Positions 41,214 to 54,439 of a DNA stretch of 64,000 bases are shown one piece after another. A model generated the notes under the pieces. It saw only the letters and a program-made list of their open reading frames with translations. It had not been told where the DNA came from and made no database searches. Every line of letters starts with the position of its first letter. Position 1 is the first letter of the stretch. Location: positions 1 to 64,000 of the forward strand of contig WSYH01000665.1 in assembly GCA_036426205.1 (NCBI GenBank), written 5' to 3'. Made by a program: the position numbers and the translations under genes. The DNA is from Ascaphus truei (Eukaryota > Chordata > Amphibia > Anura > Ascaphidae).

Positions 41214-43671
41214 GTGTCGTCCTTGAATATTAAATATAATGGTTTTGCTATTACTGAGCTTAACTCCTTGAGAACTCTTGGATATATGCCATCGGGGCCA
41301 GGTGCCTTATTTACTTTAATTTTTTCAAGTCGCTTATGAACTTCTTCCTCAGTTAACCAATTGGTCATTAATATGGAAGTTGTGGCTTCCTCATGTGGCG
41401 CTACTATTGAACTTGATTCTTCCCTGGTAAACACAGAGGCAAAGAATTTGTTTAATACCTCTGCTTTTTCCTTATCTCCAATAATCTGCCTACCCATCTC
41501 ACACTGAAAGGGTCCTATATTTTCTTTTCTCGTTTTTTTGTTATTAAGGTACTTAAAGAACTTTTTTGGGTTGACCTTACTTTCTATTGCAATCCTTTTT
41601 TCATTATCCATTTTTGCTAATTTAATTGCCCTTTTGCAATTTTTGTTACAGTTGTTTATTTAGCCACATTGGTTTTGACTTATTTCTTTTATACTTATTA
41701 CCCAAGGGTATACACTGATAAGTGTGCTTTTCTAACAATGTTTTAAAGACTGCCCATTTATCTTCTACATTTTTCCATGCAAAAACATCATCCCATTGTA
41801 TTACTACTAGATTAGACCTCAGTTTAATAAAATCTGCCTTTCTAAAGTTTAAAGTCTTTATTGAACCCAAGTAATCTGTTTTTTGATCATTTATTTCAAA
41901 TGAGACCATTTTATGATCACTGTTACCCAAATGTTCCAGGACTTGAATATTTGTTATTACTTCTACATTGTTTGATATGACCAAATCCAGAACTGCCCCT
42001 CTCCTGGTTGGTTCCTCAATAATTTGGGTCATATAATTATCTTTAAGCACCCCCAAAAACCTGTTTCCTTTTGTTGTAACGCTAATCTCATTGCCCCAGT
42101 CTATGTCTGGATAATTAAAATCCCCCATTATGCAAACATGACCCAGTTTTGATGCCTTCTCCATTTGCAAATGTATTTTAGCTTCCTCAATCTCACAGAT
42201 ATTTGGTGGTGTATAGCATATTCTCACAAACATTTCTTTATAATTTTACCTCCACTGCTAATTTCTATCCACAAGGTCTCTACATTTTCATCATTCCCTT
42301 CATAGACATCATCCCTTATAATAGGTTTTAGATCTGGTTTAACATATAGACATACTCCACCTCCCCTTCTATTTGTTCGATCCTTCCGAAAAAGAGAATA
42401 CCCCTTTAAATTAACTGTCCAGTCATGAGTTTCATCCCACCATGTTTCAGTAATGCCTATGATATCATACTGCTCCCTTGTAGCTATTAATTCAAGCTCC
42501 CCCATTTTATCTGTCAGGCTTCTTGCATTAGCAAGCATGCATTTAAGTTTTTTTTCAGCCTGTACTATTGTCTTATCTGCTCCTTCCTTTCTGCTCCCAC
42601 TTGGTTTAGTCTTTAGAAGTTTTCTAGTATTATCTCTATTTACTATGTGTATCTCACTGCTTGTCAAACTTGCACTTGCCCCCATTCTACCTCCATACCA
42701 CCTTGTATCCTCATCTATTCCATTTAGTTCATTATCTGTTTCATTCCCTTCCCCCCTCCATCCTAGTTTAAAATCTCCTCCAACCTTTTTAGCATTCTCC
42801 CACCTAGCACAGAAGATCCCTCTTCATTGAGGTGCAATCCGTCCCTAGAATATATATGGCACCTCTCAGAAAAGGAGTCCCAGTGCTCTAAAAACCCAAA
42901 CCCCTCCTTCCTGCACCACTTTCTTAGCCATGCATTAACGTCCCTGATCTCTGACTGTCTCCCTGCGGTAGCGCATGGCACTGGTAGTATTTCAGAAAAT
43001 ACTACCTTGGAGGTCCTTGCCTTAAGCTTTTGGCCTAGATCCCTGTAATCATTTTTTAGGACCCTCCATCTTTCTCTAACTTTGTCATTGGTGCCAACAT
43101 GTACCAAGACTGCCGGTCAATCCCAGCCCCCCCCCCCCAACAATCTGTCTACCCGATCCGCAATGTGCCGAACCCGAGCACCCGGGAGACAACAAACTGT
43201 TCGGTTCATGCGGTCCCGGCAACAGATTGCCCTATCTACCTTCCTAATAATGGAGTCCCCTACCACCACAATCTTTCTTTGCATCTGAGCATCCTGAGTC
43301 CCCACTGTGCTGGAGGAACTATTCCCCTGGCTGCTAGAGGAATTAGTCTCCCCCAGCCTTGCCATTTCTGCCCCAACATTCCCAATATCTTCACTCAACT
43401 TGGCAAATCTATTGGGATGTGTCAGCTCAGAAACGACCTGCCTCTCCCTATTGCCCCTGCTTCCACTTCTAACTGTCACCCAGCTACATACCTGCTCCTC
43501 ACTAACAGAAACTAAGCTACCTACCTGCTCCTCACTAAAAGCGCCACCATCTGCACCACTAGTCGAAGTAAGGGCCTGCTCAGTGAGCTCTAATTCCCTT
43601 TCAAGATTGCCAATGTCCCTCAATATTGCAAGTTGCCTCTTCAGGTCAGCAATCTCTGATTCTAATGTGCC
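41214..43671 (-). mobile_element. CR1 LINE, copy 3
   Basis: Right to left: an ORF1 coiled coil (LESEIADLKRQLAILRD), the esterase (VVVGDSIIRKVDRAICC, DGLHLNEEG), the endonuclease (CIMGDFNYPDIDW), and the RT start (GPDGIYPRVLKEL), then an abrupt end at 41214. About 90 bases are deleted near 41652 compared with copy 2. The right edge meets a gypsy fragment at 43672. It is not functional. Confidence 0.88.
43117..43671 (-). pseudogene. CR1 ORF1 N-terminal coiled coil and esterase start
   Basis: An open frame runs from the fusion point through LESEIADLKRQLAILRDIGN, a heptad-like region, then EEQVGSLV repeats, a serine-rich linker (SSSSQGNSSSSTVG) and the esterase block I (VVGDSIIRKVDR), ending in a G-run frameshift near 43127. 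It shows what precedes the esterase in this CR1 family. The first few codons (MVLSFLGT) belong to the junction, not to CR1. Confidence 0.8.
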
Positions 43672-44110
43672 TAAGAAGGACAAGACCACCAGGTTTTGTG
43701 TGGACTACCGGTTGCTCAACGCTGGGACGGTGTCAGATGCTTACCCCATGCCCCGCATGGATGAGTTACTAGATGAACTCGCGGGGGCAAAGTATCTGAC
43801 CACCATGGGTTTGAGCAAAGGCTATTGGCAAATCCCACTGACCCTGGAGGCTAGGGAGAAGTCGGCATTCATCACCCCAAGTGGCCTCTATGAGTTTTTG
43901 GTGATGCCATTTGGGATGAAGAATGCCCCGGCTACCTTCCAACGCCTGGTCAATAGGTTACTGGAAGGGATGCAGAGCTATGCCAGGGCTTACTTAGATG
44001 ACATTGCTGTCTTTAGTAATTCCTTGGAATCCCACATGGGACATGTGTCTGCGGTGCTGGGTAGGATCAGGGAGGCTGGGCTTACCTTAAAACCCACCAA
44101 GTGTATGGCC
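43672..44110 (+). pseudogene. Ty3/gypsy reverse transcriptase fragment between CR1 pieces
   Basis: This 439-base fragment is open throughout and reads PKKDKTTRFCVDYRLLN, PMPRMDELLDELAGAKYLTT, FLVMPFGMKNAPATFQRLVN and AYLDDIAVFSNSLE. The family motif with the first catalytic aspartate (normally LDLSKGYWQI) reads MGLSKGYWQI, so that residue is glycine; YLDD is intact. It is cut on both sides and joined to CR1 sequence. It belongs to a gypsy family different from the other two in the window. Confidence 0.88.
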
Positions 44111-45200
44111 TCCACTGCTAATTTCTATCCACAAGGTCTCTACATTTTCATCATTCCCTTCATAGACATCATCCCTTATAATAGGTTTTAAATCTGGAGT
44201 AACTCCCCCCTCCATCCTAGTTTAAAATCTCCTCCAACCTTTTAAGCATTCTCCCCCCTAGCACAGAAGATCCCTCTTCAGTGAGGTGCAATCCGTCCCT
44301 AGAATATAGATGGCACCTCTCAGAAAAGGAGTCCCAGTGCTTTAAAAACCCAAACCCCTCCTTCCTGCACCACTTTCTTAGCCATGCATTAACCTCCCTG
44401 ATCTCTGACTGTCTCCCTGTGGTAGCGCATGGCACTGGTAGTATTTCAGAAAATACTACCTTGGAGGTCCTTGCCTTAAGCTTTTGGCCTAGATCCCTGT
44501 AATCATTTTTTAGTGCCCTCCATCTTTCTCTAACTTTGTCATTGGTGCCAACATGTACCAAGACCGCCGGGTCAATCCTAGCCCCCCCAAACAATCTGTC
44601 TACCCGGTCCGCAATGTGCCGAACCTGAGCACCCGGGAGACAACAAACTGTTCGGTTCATGCGGTCCCGGCAACAGATTGCCCTATCTACCTTCCTAATA
44701 ATGGAGTCCCCCTACCACCACAATCTATCTTTGCATCTGAGCATCCTGAGTCCCCACTGTGCTGGAGGAACTATTCCCCTGGCTGCTAGAGGAATTAGTC
44801 TCCCCCAGCCTTGCCATTTCTGCCCCAACATTCCCAATATCTTCACTCAACATGGCAAATCTACTGGGATGTGTCAGCTCAGAAACGACCTGCCTCTCCC
44901 TATTGCCCCTGCTTCCCCTTCTAACTGTCACCCAGCTACCTAACTGCTCATCACTATCAGCAACTAAGCTACCTACCTGCTCCTCACTAACAGCGCCACC
45001 ATCTGCCCCACTAGTCGAAGCAAGGGCCTGCTCAGTGAGCTCTAATTCCCTTTCAAAATTGCCAATGTCCCTCAATATTGCAAGTTGCCTCTTCAGATCA
45101 GCAATCTCTGACTCTAAAGAGACCACACGCTCACACCTCTCACAGCGGTATGCTCCTTGGAACAGCTGCTCCAAGTGCACATACATGTGGAAAGATGTAC
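44111..45200 (-). mobile_element. CR1 LINE, copy 4 (ORF1 plus endonuclease scrap)
   Basis: From right to left it covers YVHLEQLFQGAYRCERCERVV (a Cys-x-x-Cys motif before the coiled coil), the LESEIADLK coil and the esterase, and then jumps at about 44204 to 90 bases of the endonuclease region (44111-44200, matching 42247-42330). It therefore has an internal deletion. It overlaps copy 3 in content, so the two are separate insertions or a duplication. Confidence 0.85.
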
Positions 45201-45325
45201 ATTGAGTGGCATTTTCAATCCTGCTTATTCTAGCAACTATGAAGTTTATAAGTACTAACAGTAACTGTACTTCAATAAACTATACCTTGTTTAACCGCGT
45301 CCTTGTTCAAACTGTTTCTGGTTCT

Positions 45326-45328
<3 letters not shown>

Positions 45329-45376
<48 letters not shown>
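45329..45376. repeat. (TG)n microsatellite at junction with OR fragment F
   Basis: 24 TG units ending exactly at ACCATCATGAGC of the OR fragment. Confidence 0.9.
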
Positions 45377-45377
<1 letters not shown>

Positions 45378-45470
45378 CCATCATGAGCATTAGAGTTTGT
45401 GCTAATTTGGTCGTGGGCTGTTGGCTAACATCCACTATCTGTATTTTATTCCCCGTCACCCCACCTCATG
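45377..45470 (+). pseudogene. Olfactory receptor fragment F
   Basis: A 94-base scrap covering TIMSIRVCANLVVGCWLTSTICILF (TM4 region), then a jump to the CCACCTCATG of the TM6 region. It ends at the start of the left inverted-repeat arm, sharing CCTCAT with it. Confidence 0.8.
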
Positions 45471-46151
45471 GTTTCTGTGTGCTATCTTAGGAGACTTTCA
45501 CGTCCCTTATTGCCAGAGCATAACTCGTTGTGACCTAGTGTTCCTGCGTTTGTTTTGCCTGGCTCTGTGCTTTGCTTGCGTCTTGAGTGTGTTCTCTGTT
45601 GCTCCTTTGTACCGACATGGTTGACTATAGGACCCCTCTGGATAAACCCCACGCATGACTATTGGACTATCTGGAAAAAGACCCGACTTGGAACCTGACT
45701 ACTCATCACCTCTCCATCCCAGACCTCCGGCTTACGGACACATCTACCACTATCCTAGCCCTACCCTAACCATGGCACACAACGACAAACGACCACCCCA
45801 CTTGGCTACGCCCCCTGAACTGGCAAGTACTCAACTAACCAATCTCTCCAACCCAGACATGGCTACGCACGAACCGATCAGCCCTCCAGGCGGTGCAGTC
45901 CCACACTGTGGTGCGCAATCTTGTAACTTTCACCACTCATTACCGGGGTCTCCGCCTTGTTCGGGTGAGGCACAACATTACACTGCTGAAGGGATTTGCT
46001 GCCTTCTCACCAATAGCCCTTTTGCGGGCTGCTTCTTGTCACAACAGTACCCTCCAGTTTACGTACATGGATTTAATCGGTACGTTCAAATCACGAAGTT
46101 CAGTACACTCCTTGCACCCGATTATCTTGGGAATAACACCGAATAGTGCAG

Positions 46152-47476
46152 TGTAAGAGACGTTTCAGAGGTATGCAATGGAGACTGTGTTTAAGGTGAA
46201 ATATAAATAAGGCTTTATTGCGCCTGTTGCTTTAAACACAGCAAACATGTAATCAGCAAACAAAATCCGCTCCACTCTGGAGTATATATACACTTGTGAT
46301 CCAGTTCTCTTTAACCTGCTCGTGGTTAGCCCAGTGATTGTCACCAGCCCAAATCATAGAGACATTCATATATATAGATAGACATAGATAATAGTCTTAT
46401 AAGAAAAGTCTTATCGGTTGCTGGGTTGCCTGTAGGGGAAGCTTCTTCTGCTCTCTTGGATTCAACACCCCTGTGTGCTAACAATGTCAGGCTCCAAGTT
46501 TAGAATCTTGTCCCCTTTGTCTTGTTGTCAGCTTGCTGCTCAAGACATCTGCGTCCTTGGTTCAGTATTGCAAGAAATGCATAAGAGATGATCACCAAAG
46601 TTAACCGCTTATTGCACTCAGCCTAAGTACTTGTTGGCTTATGACAGAACCAGTAGTGTCCAAAATTGCATTTGTGATGCAAACACCAGGGAGGTAATTA
46701 AAAAAATAATAAAATTATTAAACTCTTCTATCCAAAAATATACAATATACACTCTAATAAAATGTTTAAAACAAAGTCTCTATGTTTAACACAGTATCTA
46801 CCAAATCTTGCATAAATCAAATAACACCTATACCATTGCCAAATATTTACTGAATCCAATTACAACTTCTCATGAGGTAGTATATATGCAAGGATCTGGG
46901 AAGTGAAAATACCCAGACGGGTGTGGTTTGTTGCATGGAATATATGTTTTAATAGTTGTTACTTATGACTTCAATGTTTGAAACAAAGTAAGTAAAGTAT
47001 ACATTGGTATAATGTTGCAATTCTGACCAATTCAAGATGTGTCCTACACATCTAGAAAACTCATTGTAACCATTTACAAACAGATCTAGATGTCATAAAC
47101 CAGATATTAGCTGTATAGCTTGATCCGGCAAATACTTATAATGTCACATTTCAAACGTTTTAATTTCCCCTTTTTGTACGTTTACCCCATAGATGACCTT
47201 GCATAGGAAAGGGGTATGGTCAAATAATTTCTTAGAATCCAATATAACTACTTGCTAATGGAGGGTATATAGCACATAGTATCGCTATCATAGCGATTCA
47301 CAGTATATAGTGACCACAGTCAAACACCACACCGTAACAGATCATTATGTAGAGTAGAATTGTCCTAAACAGAACGTTACCTGGGGCGGTTAAAACAGCC
47401 TTCTGGTCAGGTGAACTTCAGTAGTTTCAGATTAGATAGAGGCACATTTGTGAACAGGGTAAGTCCCCCTGTTACA
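46152..47476. mobile_element. LTR-like block, left arm
   Basis: TGTAAGAG at the left and CTGTTACA at the right form inverted termini around 1325 bases. On the - strand a TATA-type ATATATACTCCAGAG and an AATAAAGCC 70 bases later (mirror of 62922-63000) indicate that transcription would run right to left. Coding sequence is absent. Confidence 0.55.
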
Positions 47477-47579
47477 AGCGAGCAATAATCAGGTTACCGA
47501 CAAAGAAACCAATGAACGCTCTGTCCATTCAAAACCTCCACCTATACAGGGAGGAGTGCAACAAGATATCTGTCTTAGA

Positions 47580-50500
47580 CGCTATGGGGAACCTCTTCAA
47601 TCGCCGAGCATGGTTGTGACGGAAGATTCCACCAAGGGGAGTGCAGCGCATGGCCGCCGTGCTGCTACCCAGACCGAATGAGCCGACCACCTCTTCACTC
47701 TGGAAAGCACACAGAAAGAAGATGGCTCAGCAAGGTTATAAGTTGATACCATGTGGTAGGGAATGGACTTCCACGATTCCTGATATCTCCATACACTATG
47801 ACTTTCGACCAAGTGCGAAGATGGGGGAGAATATATCCTTCACGCCCCCATGGAGTCTACGCTCATGTGAGTAACACGGCAGTTGCAGAACATCCAGCAG
47901 AGCTGTCTTGTCAACTTCGGGGACTCAACCCTATCAGCCGAATGGAAAGACCGACTGATGTCCAGATTGAAAGAACGCCGGGCGGGTATTCTCCACTGGA
48001 GAAATGCATGTGGGCTGCAGCAAAAGCTCCCAAACACTATCCGTCTGAGGGATGCACCCCCCCTTCACGTGAAGATCGCATTGCATTGCTCCTAGGGATG
48101 TGCGATGTAAGGAACGCCTTGCAAGAGAGGAAAGCGGTAGGGATTTTGACCGAATCTCTGAGTCCTACGCCTCGCCCATAGTGTGTGAGCAAGAAGAATG
48201 GGTCGGTGAGACTGTGTGTCGATTACCGGACCCTAAACACAACAAACTGTACCCGACCATACACTCTTCCTTGCATCGAAGAGATTCTCAATGCTCTACA
48301 CCGGGAGACAATGGTTCAGGGTCAGGACTTACGATTTTGGATACTATCAGGTGCAATGAGTGAAGAGGACCAGGAGAAAGACGCCTTCATCTGCCCCTGG
48401 GATCTATCATTTACGTTGCATGCCCAAGGCATCTGTGGAGCCCCTGCAACCTTTCCAGCACCTAGTGGAGAAAACTATTGGCGAAATGAACCTAGGGGAG
48501 TGCTTAGTTTACACTGGAAACTTATTGTCATTGGTCTTATACCTTGGAGGAACAGTGAATAACGGCTGCTTAAAGTTGGACCACCTTGGGAAAGAAGGGC
48601 TGTAAATTGTCACTCGACAATGCCGGTTCTGTCACACCTCGCGGGTAGTGGGACACATTGTGGTACTGCCAAGGGAATCGCCACTGTATCCGGCCAAAGT
48701 GGAAGCTGTCGTGAACTGCCTACCCAGAGAATGTCATGGTGCTACGCTCATTCCTCCGGACTTCTGTGGTTATTACTGTCACTTTGTGGAGGTTTACTCA
48801 CGAAGGGCCAAGCCCCTCACAATCTCATGAAGATATATTCCCTAAGATACAGGGCGGAGGCCACCTCGTCCATCAGCCTACGTCGGTGATAGGTGGAGAT
48901 CTGAAGAAGAACGGGCCTTCTTGGCGCTGAAGAAAAGCCTGACAAGCACCGGTTCTTGCCTATCTGACCAGAACAGCCTACATTCTGCATGTGGACGCCA
49001 GTCTCAAGGACTATGTACAGTCCTACATCAGAAACACCCAGAGGGACTCCGGCCAGTGGCCTATGTAGCCATAGTCTGAATCCCAGCGGACACAAACTAT
49101 CCCATGCATGAGTCACTTCAAAGTAAGGACGGATAAACATCACTCACTTACCATGGCGTGCAGCATTATCAAATTACAATCTTCACCCTGGATGTAAAAC
49201 CTGTCAGTGAAACATTGGAGCTGACGCCCCTATCTCGCAAGGCCACGGCTAGGTGCCCCCCAGATGACGATCAATGGAAGGATCCTGGGACCAGGGATGC
49301 GACGCTAGGTGCAGTATGGCTGCCATTATCAATGACCGAGTCGCGCCTTTTCGGAACTACGGGTAGTGGATTCTTTAGGATGCCAGTCGCAGGCTATCCG
49401 CGCGCTTACCTGTGATCCAATGGGGATGAATATAACTCACGATCAAATAAAGTGAAGGAATCTGGTAGTACCAAAACTAAATCAGGGACCCAGTAACTAG
49501 CATCATCCGTCAAGCTGTCCAGACAGAAGAAGAAACCTGAACTCCTGAAACGTGCTCCTCGTGACCAGGTGTGCTTTACTGATGTGGGAGGTGGACAAGT
49601 TCGAAATAGACAACTGTTTACTATCGGATGGTACATATCACAACCACCCCGATAGAAGACAATTGGTGCTACTCGAACCTGCAATATGGTGCTGAAGTCC
49701 TAACATGACGAGCCTGGACATCTCGGTGTGGTGAGAACCTTTGGGTGGGTCACACCGATTCTCTGGCCGAAGATGCGAGAATGTGTACAGCATTGCCGTC
49801 AAGTTCCAGGTGCATCCAGTGCAAGACTCTCCTGACCCCTCCGAAACGGCCATAGCTCATCTGAAGAGTTCAGACACTATGCACTCAGTGTGCATGGACT
49901 TCCTGTGCATTGAGCCCGATACCCGAGGAATAGCAACATGTTGGTGTCATCAAGGACCATTACACTCTGTATGCCCAGGCATTTCCCACTAAAGCCCAGA
50001 AAGCCATCACGTAGCAAAAATCCTGTGGGAAAGGTACGTGTGAAACTATGGCCTCAAACCCATCTTCACTCCGATCAGGGCCGGAATTTTGAGAGCACTT
50101 TGATCTCGGGAATTGCCTTAAAATGCTGAATATCTCCAAATTCGGATGACTCCATATCATCCGGAAGGGACGCCTATGCCAGGCGTTCAACAGGACACTG
50201 TGGACATGTTAGGGAAAACCTCTGAAAGGCACTCAGAAGACAGAATAGAGCTGACACGTGGAGTCCTTAGTACATGCATACAATTGTACTCGCCAGAGTC
50301 AACTAGATTCTCCCCATACTTCGCTCATGTTGGAAGGGAGGCTCCCGGTGGATGTATGTCTGAGGTAACGACCGATGGGGTACCCAACACGATGCACTTC
50401 CAAATATATGAGAGGTTAAAGGAAAACTACAACAAGCTTACCAGCTGGGCCGAGAAGTCCTCTGTAGTATGGACAAGAATAAATGGCGATATGACCACAA

Positions 50501-50950
50501 GGTCAGACACCGGGAAATCCGTCCTGGAGATGCAGTGCTCTCCGAACCTAGGTATTCCGGAAAGCATAAACATAAACTCACTGGCCATTGGCGTGACGGT
50601 TGTCATGAGGTCCGAATCGCAGATTGCGGCCTCCCGGTCTATCGAATAAAAGACACGATGGACCGGTAAGGTCTGGCACCGAAACCATCTTCTTCCTGTC
50701 CACAAGTGAAGGACGATGAGCCCGAAATACCGGCTACACCACGGACGTGAGCCGGAACAATTAGAAGTATCAGAGACTATATACAAAACTTTCTCTGAGA
50801 CCTCCAAAGTATCCAATGGATGGTGAAGAACCGCCCCCCAAACAGTAGAGGATCCTATGGAGGAGCCTCTCAAAGGGGACCCAAGTTACGGGAGCACCTC
50901 CCTGGAGACTATGGTAAAGGGGCCCTGACGACAAACGCCTAATAGGTGGC
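47580..50950 (+). pseudogene. Ty3/gypsy pol, left arm (heavily frameshifted)
   Basis: The same polyprotein as in the right arm, read on the + strand. Recognisable scraps include NGSVRLCVDYRTLN (about 48200), AQGICGAPATF, the RNase H region near 49000, HSDQGRNFESTLI (about 50065) and STRFSPYF (about 50300). No frame survives more than about 170 codons, and frame changes occur every 50-150 bases, mostly by one-base indels. Catalytic motifs such as the RT aspartates are disrupted. The right-arm copy is much better preserved. Confidence 0.8.
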
Positions 50951-51344
50951 TCCAAAAGCCAACCTCTGGATCCTAGAAGCCTATATTTTGTGCTCCAGAG
51001 AGACTATCATCGGACACTATACACCTCAATGGGAGAGGCTGTAGCCAGGACATATACTATTACTCCCCAGATGGAGTGGAACAAGAGCTTCACCAAAAGC
51101 CAAAGAATTAGTACCCTCCAACTTGGTAACCAATGACACATTGGGGCACCACACTATGAGGCTCAGCAATTGGTTCGGGCTAAGACACCAAACACACACT
51201 TATTGTGATGTTTACTCAGATGTATAACCTCAGTAGAGTGATTGTGTATACAGTTAAGTGTGTATTAAGATGTACAGAGTGCAATGCATTTTATTATATA
51301 ACTTGTTGTGTTTGGTTATATGTTAAATGTTTCTCAAGCGGGAA

Positions 51345-52278
51345 TGTTGGGTTTTCACCAGGGAAGAGTATAGCCTGGGCCCCCTGGTCCCTGTTTGTCC
51401 CTTACCTTTCCATAGGAGTATAGCAGCAAGGGAACTGCAAGTTCCAACAGACCCCTGCTGTGCTGTAGTCCACATGTTGCAAGGCAACCATAGGGCTGAG
51501 AGATTCTGAATAGTGGGATTCTGACAGTTTAAGGGGATGTTAGTTTGGAGCCGGGCAGACAGGGGAAGGGAAGGTCTGAGTATCAGTGGCACTCAGACTA
51601 GGCTAGAAACTCCCTTAGGTCACAGATAGATCCCAATCACGTGACGGGTGACTGCTGCAGGGAAGCCCCTTAGATAGGGACGCTAACCCATTTTACTATA
51701 TCAGGTGAACACAATGAAGATGTTGTGTGGTTGATCACGTCCTGTGGTCTGGACCAGACCCACCACAGTGTCTTCATCCCGATGAAACGCATAGGTGGAG
51801 TTTGCCCTACTTCCACGCGTGCGCAAAATGAGTAGCATCTACGTGCACTCTTCCCATACGGCCCATTTTGGAACTCCCGTGATGTCACACCCGGCTTGTG
51901 CCTGCGGACACCCCGCTTCTCGTGAGAGGAACAAGGGACATCCAGGAGATCGGGAGCCCCAGAACCAAGTAGAAGGGAAATGAGCGTCTGATCACCCAGC
52001 CAGTGATACCGGAAGATCCTTGATGAGGACGCGCACTGTTAGGACTCCGGGAACTGCTGCTGTCAGCGAGAAGCGTTTTTCCTGCATCATTAGGACATTT
52101 ACTGCAATTTCCTACTTGGGTCTAGTAAGTAGGCATTTCCAATTATTTTGCCAGCGTGAGGAGAGGAGCTGTTTTATTGTTATTAAATGTGACTTGTTAC
52201 ATCTCACAATCTGCTGATTTCTGTTTCTAGGGAACTAACCTTCCCAACCCTTTGCCATTATTAGATTAGATTGTTACA
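51345..52278 (+). mobile_element. 3' LTR of gypsy element, left arm
   Basis: TGTTGGG follows a purine-rich AAGCGGGAA and the block is taken to end TTGTTACA (52271-52278). The reverse-complement partner is at 56892-57830. No second LTR of this sequence exists at the other end of the element, so the pairing with the 1.3-kb LTR-like block is unresolved. Confidence 0.5.
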
Positions 52279-53461
52279 GTATTACACTATATGCTTTTAT
52301 TTTCCTCTCTCTTTATGGTGGATTCCATGAGCCAAACATCACTGGATATTGATTATTGGATTTTGGGATTCACCTGTCACGATCACTTAATAAGGACTTT
52401 GAGTTTGGTATCAATTTACATTATTATTCACTTGTTTGTATGCACATTGGATTATTGTCTTTTACAACTTGGCACCGTTAGGTAACTTCTCTTTGCAATT
52501 TCATTTAAGGATCAAACACAAACATATTGTATATATATATATAATTTTAAATTATTTAGTAATGATATCATTGTCACTTAGTTTGAAAACAGAACACAAA
52601 TGAATTTTGTTCTACAGTACACAACCTCATACAGCTGTTATCATTATTAATGAATATAATATTATTTTGGATGCCGTTTCAAATCAAAGATTCGAATAGT
52701 GTGCACCCAGGGGTGTCTGCACAGTCTTGAAAATAGAATGGTAAAACGCCAGGAAATGTGAAGGTGCAATAAGAGTCATAAAGACGAACACTTTAAGAAC
52801 CTTTCTCTGTTTTCCTTTTGACCTTCTCTAGGAGTAGACCTAAACAGTAATACATATTAATATGTACAATTAGGTATTTTCTGACATGTATGAACAACTG
52901 CTGAACTCTTGTGGAGATTTTGGAAAGGGCATAAACTTTTTTAAGAACATTATCATAGGGGTTTGTTACATATTGGATAGTATAACAATTTGTAAACAAT
53001 TAAAGTAACGTTCTATTGTTTAACTTTTATTACTGGAGTAAGAATATTCTCTTGTATTCCAAATTATTACATGACTTTTCTATTCACAAGCAATTATTTC
53101 ATGAATGTATTTACTTTTTATTCTTAATCTACAATGTCATTTTTATCTTCAAAATCCATAAAATACTGGAACACCAAAATCTCTGAAACAACTGAAATAT
53201 AGATTCTTTAGTAAGTGTAATTCCTAATTAATGCCGTGGCCCAAAAGCAGGAATATGCATCAGTGATTGTTTTGCACTTGTTTTTTATCTCCAAATGTAA
53301 CATGTATATTCTATGACATGGCATGAGCTTACTGATGGGTTAATAAGTTTCCTAAAACACCAATTTATAAGACATTATCATAATAAGCCTGAAAATCTGT
53401 ACAAGCAGAATGGGTTTACTGAACAAAGTACTTGACTGTGAAATCATCTTTTCCGAATCAT

Positions 53462-54369
53462 AGATCTCTCTGATGGCTTCTTCTTACCTTTCATCCTTAA
53501 TGTATAGAGAAAGGTTTTAGCAGAGGGGACAAGATTGTGCCCACAAAATTCACAATTTTGTCATTTTCTACAGAGGATTCTTTGATGTGTTGATCGCAAT
53601 GAATATGGCACTTCCAAAGACCAAAGAGAGACACTCATGAGGTGGGGGCAAGGTGTGAGAAAGTTTTGTATCGTCCATTTCCTGTTGGGATTCTAAGTAC
53701 AGTGGTATGATAAAAATGTAGGATATCGTTGTCACTATTAACAGATCCAATAAATATAATACTGGATGATTGAGAAGATAGTTTGATTAGGGGATTGTCC
53801 TGCACAGACCAGCTCTCTGAATGGCTGCCCATCACCACAAAAGAACGTGATCCAGAATCGACCACAGAAAGGCTTTTGGAGATCATAATGACGGGGAATA
53901 AAATACAGATCCATTAGTGGATGTTAGACAACCAGCCCCGACCAATTAAGCACAAACTCTAATGCTCATGATGGTCGATATACTCAGGGGATTGCTGATA
54001 GATATAACGATCAAATGAATTACAGCCAAAAGTAGAAAGGTATAGAAGTAATAAAAATAGGGAAGACAGACTGAATGAAACACCCAACCATAGATATACT
54101 CGTCCTTTGTGCCACAGCAATGATCAGAACTTTGGGAACCACCAGGAATATGCTTGAGGTCTCCAAGACAGAGAGGTTGACCAGGAAGAAGTACATAGGT
54201 GTGTGGAGCCGATAGTCAGCGGATATGATACCAATGATTAAACTGTTTCCAGCCACTGTTATAATGAAGATTATCAGCAGCATCACAAACATCATGATCT
54301 GAAATAGGGGTCCCCCTGAGATCCCTTCAGAACAAATTCTTTCACAATGGTTTTATTGGCAAGTTCCAT
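53462..54369 (-). pseudogene. Olfactory receptor copy C
   Basis: On the - strand the start codon lies at 54369, preceded by an acceptor GTCCGTAG. TM1 (MLLIIFIITVAGNSLIIGI), TM2 with HTPMYFFLVNLSVLET and QRTSISMVGCF are open for 91 codons, then frameshifts follow. The MSFDRY motif is lost, a segment around the TM4 and LDHFF regions is shortened, and the TM6 motif RYKTFSHLAP is altered. It sits at the inner edge of the left arm, facing away from fragment E. It is not functional. Confidence 0.87.
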
Positions 54370-54439
54370 TGAGATTCTTACACCTACGGACAAGATTTCA
54401 AGACATTAATTTCTATTCATAATTATAGAACATAATAAC

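Larger units (their letters stand above)
45464..53197. repeat. Giant inverted repeat, left arm
   Basis: This 7.73-kb arm is the reverse complement of 55944-63750. Matching landmarks: TTTCTGTGTGC at 45471 with 63736; an LTR at 46152 with 63060; gypsy pol at 47580-50900 with 61640-58200; LTR starts at 51345 with 57830; and the end CTCTGAAACAACTGAAA at 53181-53197 with 55944-55960. Short excerpts differ by several changes per 80 bases, about half of them one-base indels. Confidence 0.9.
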
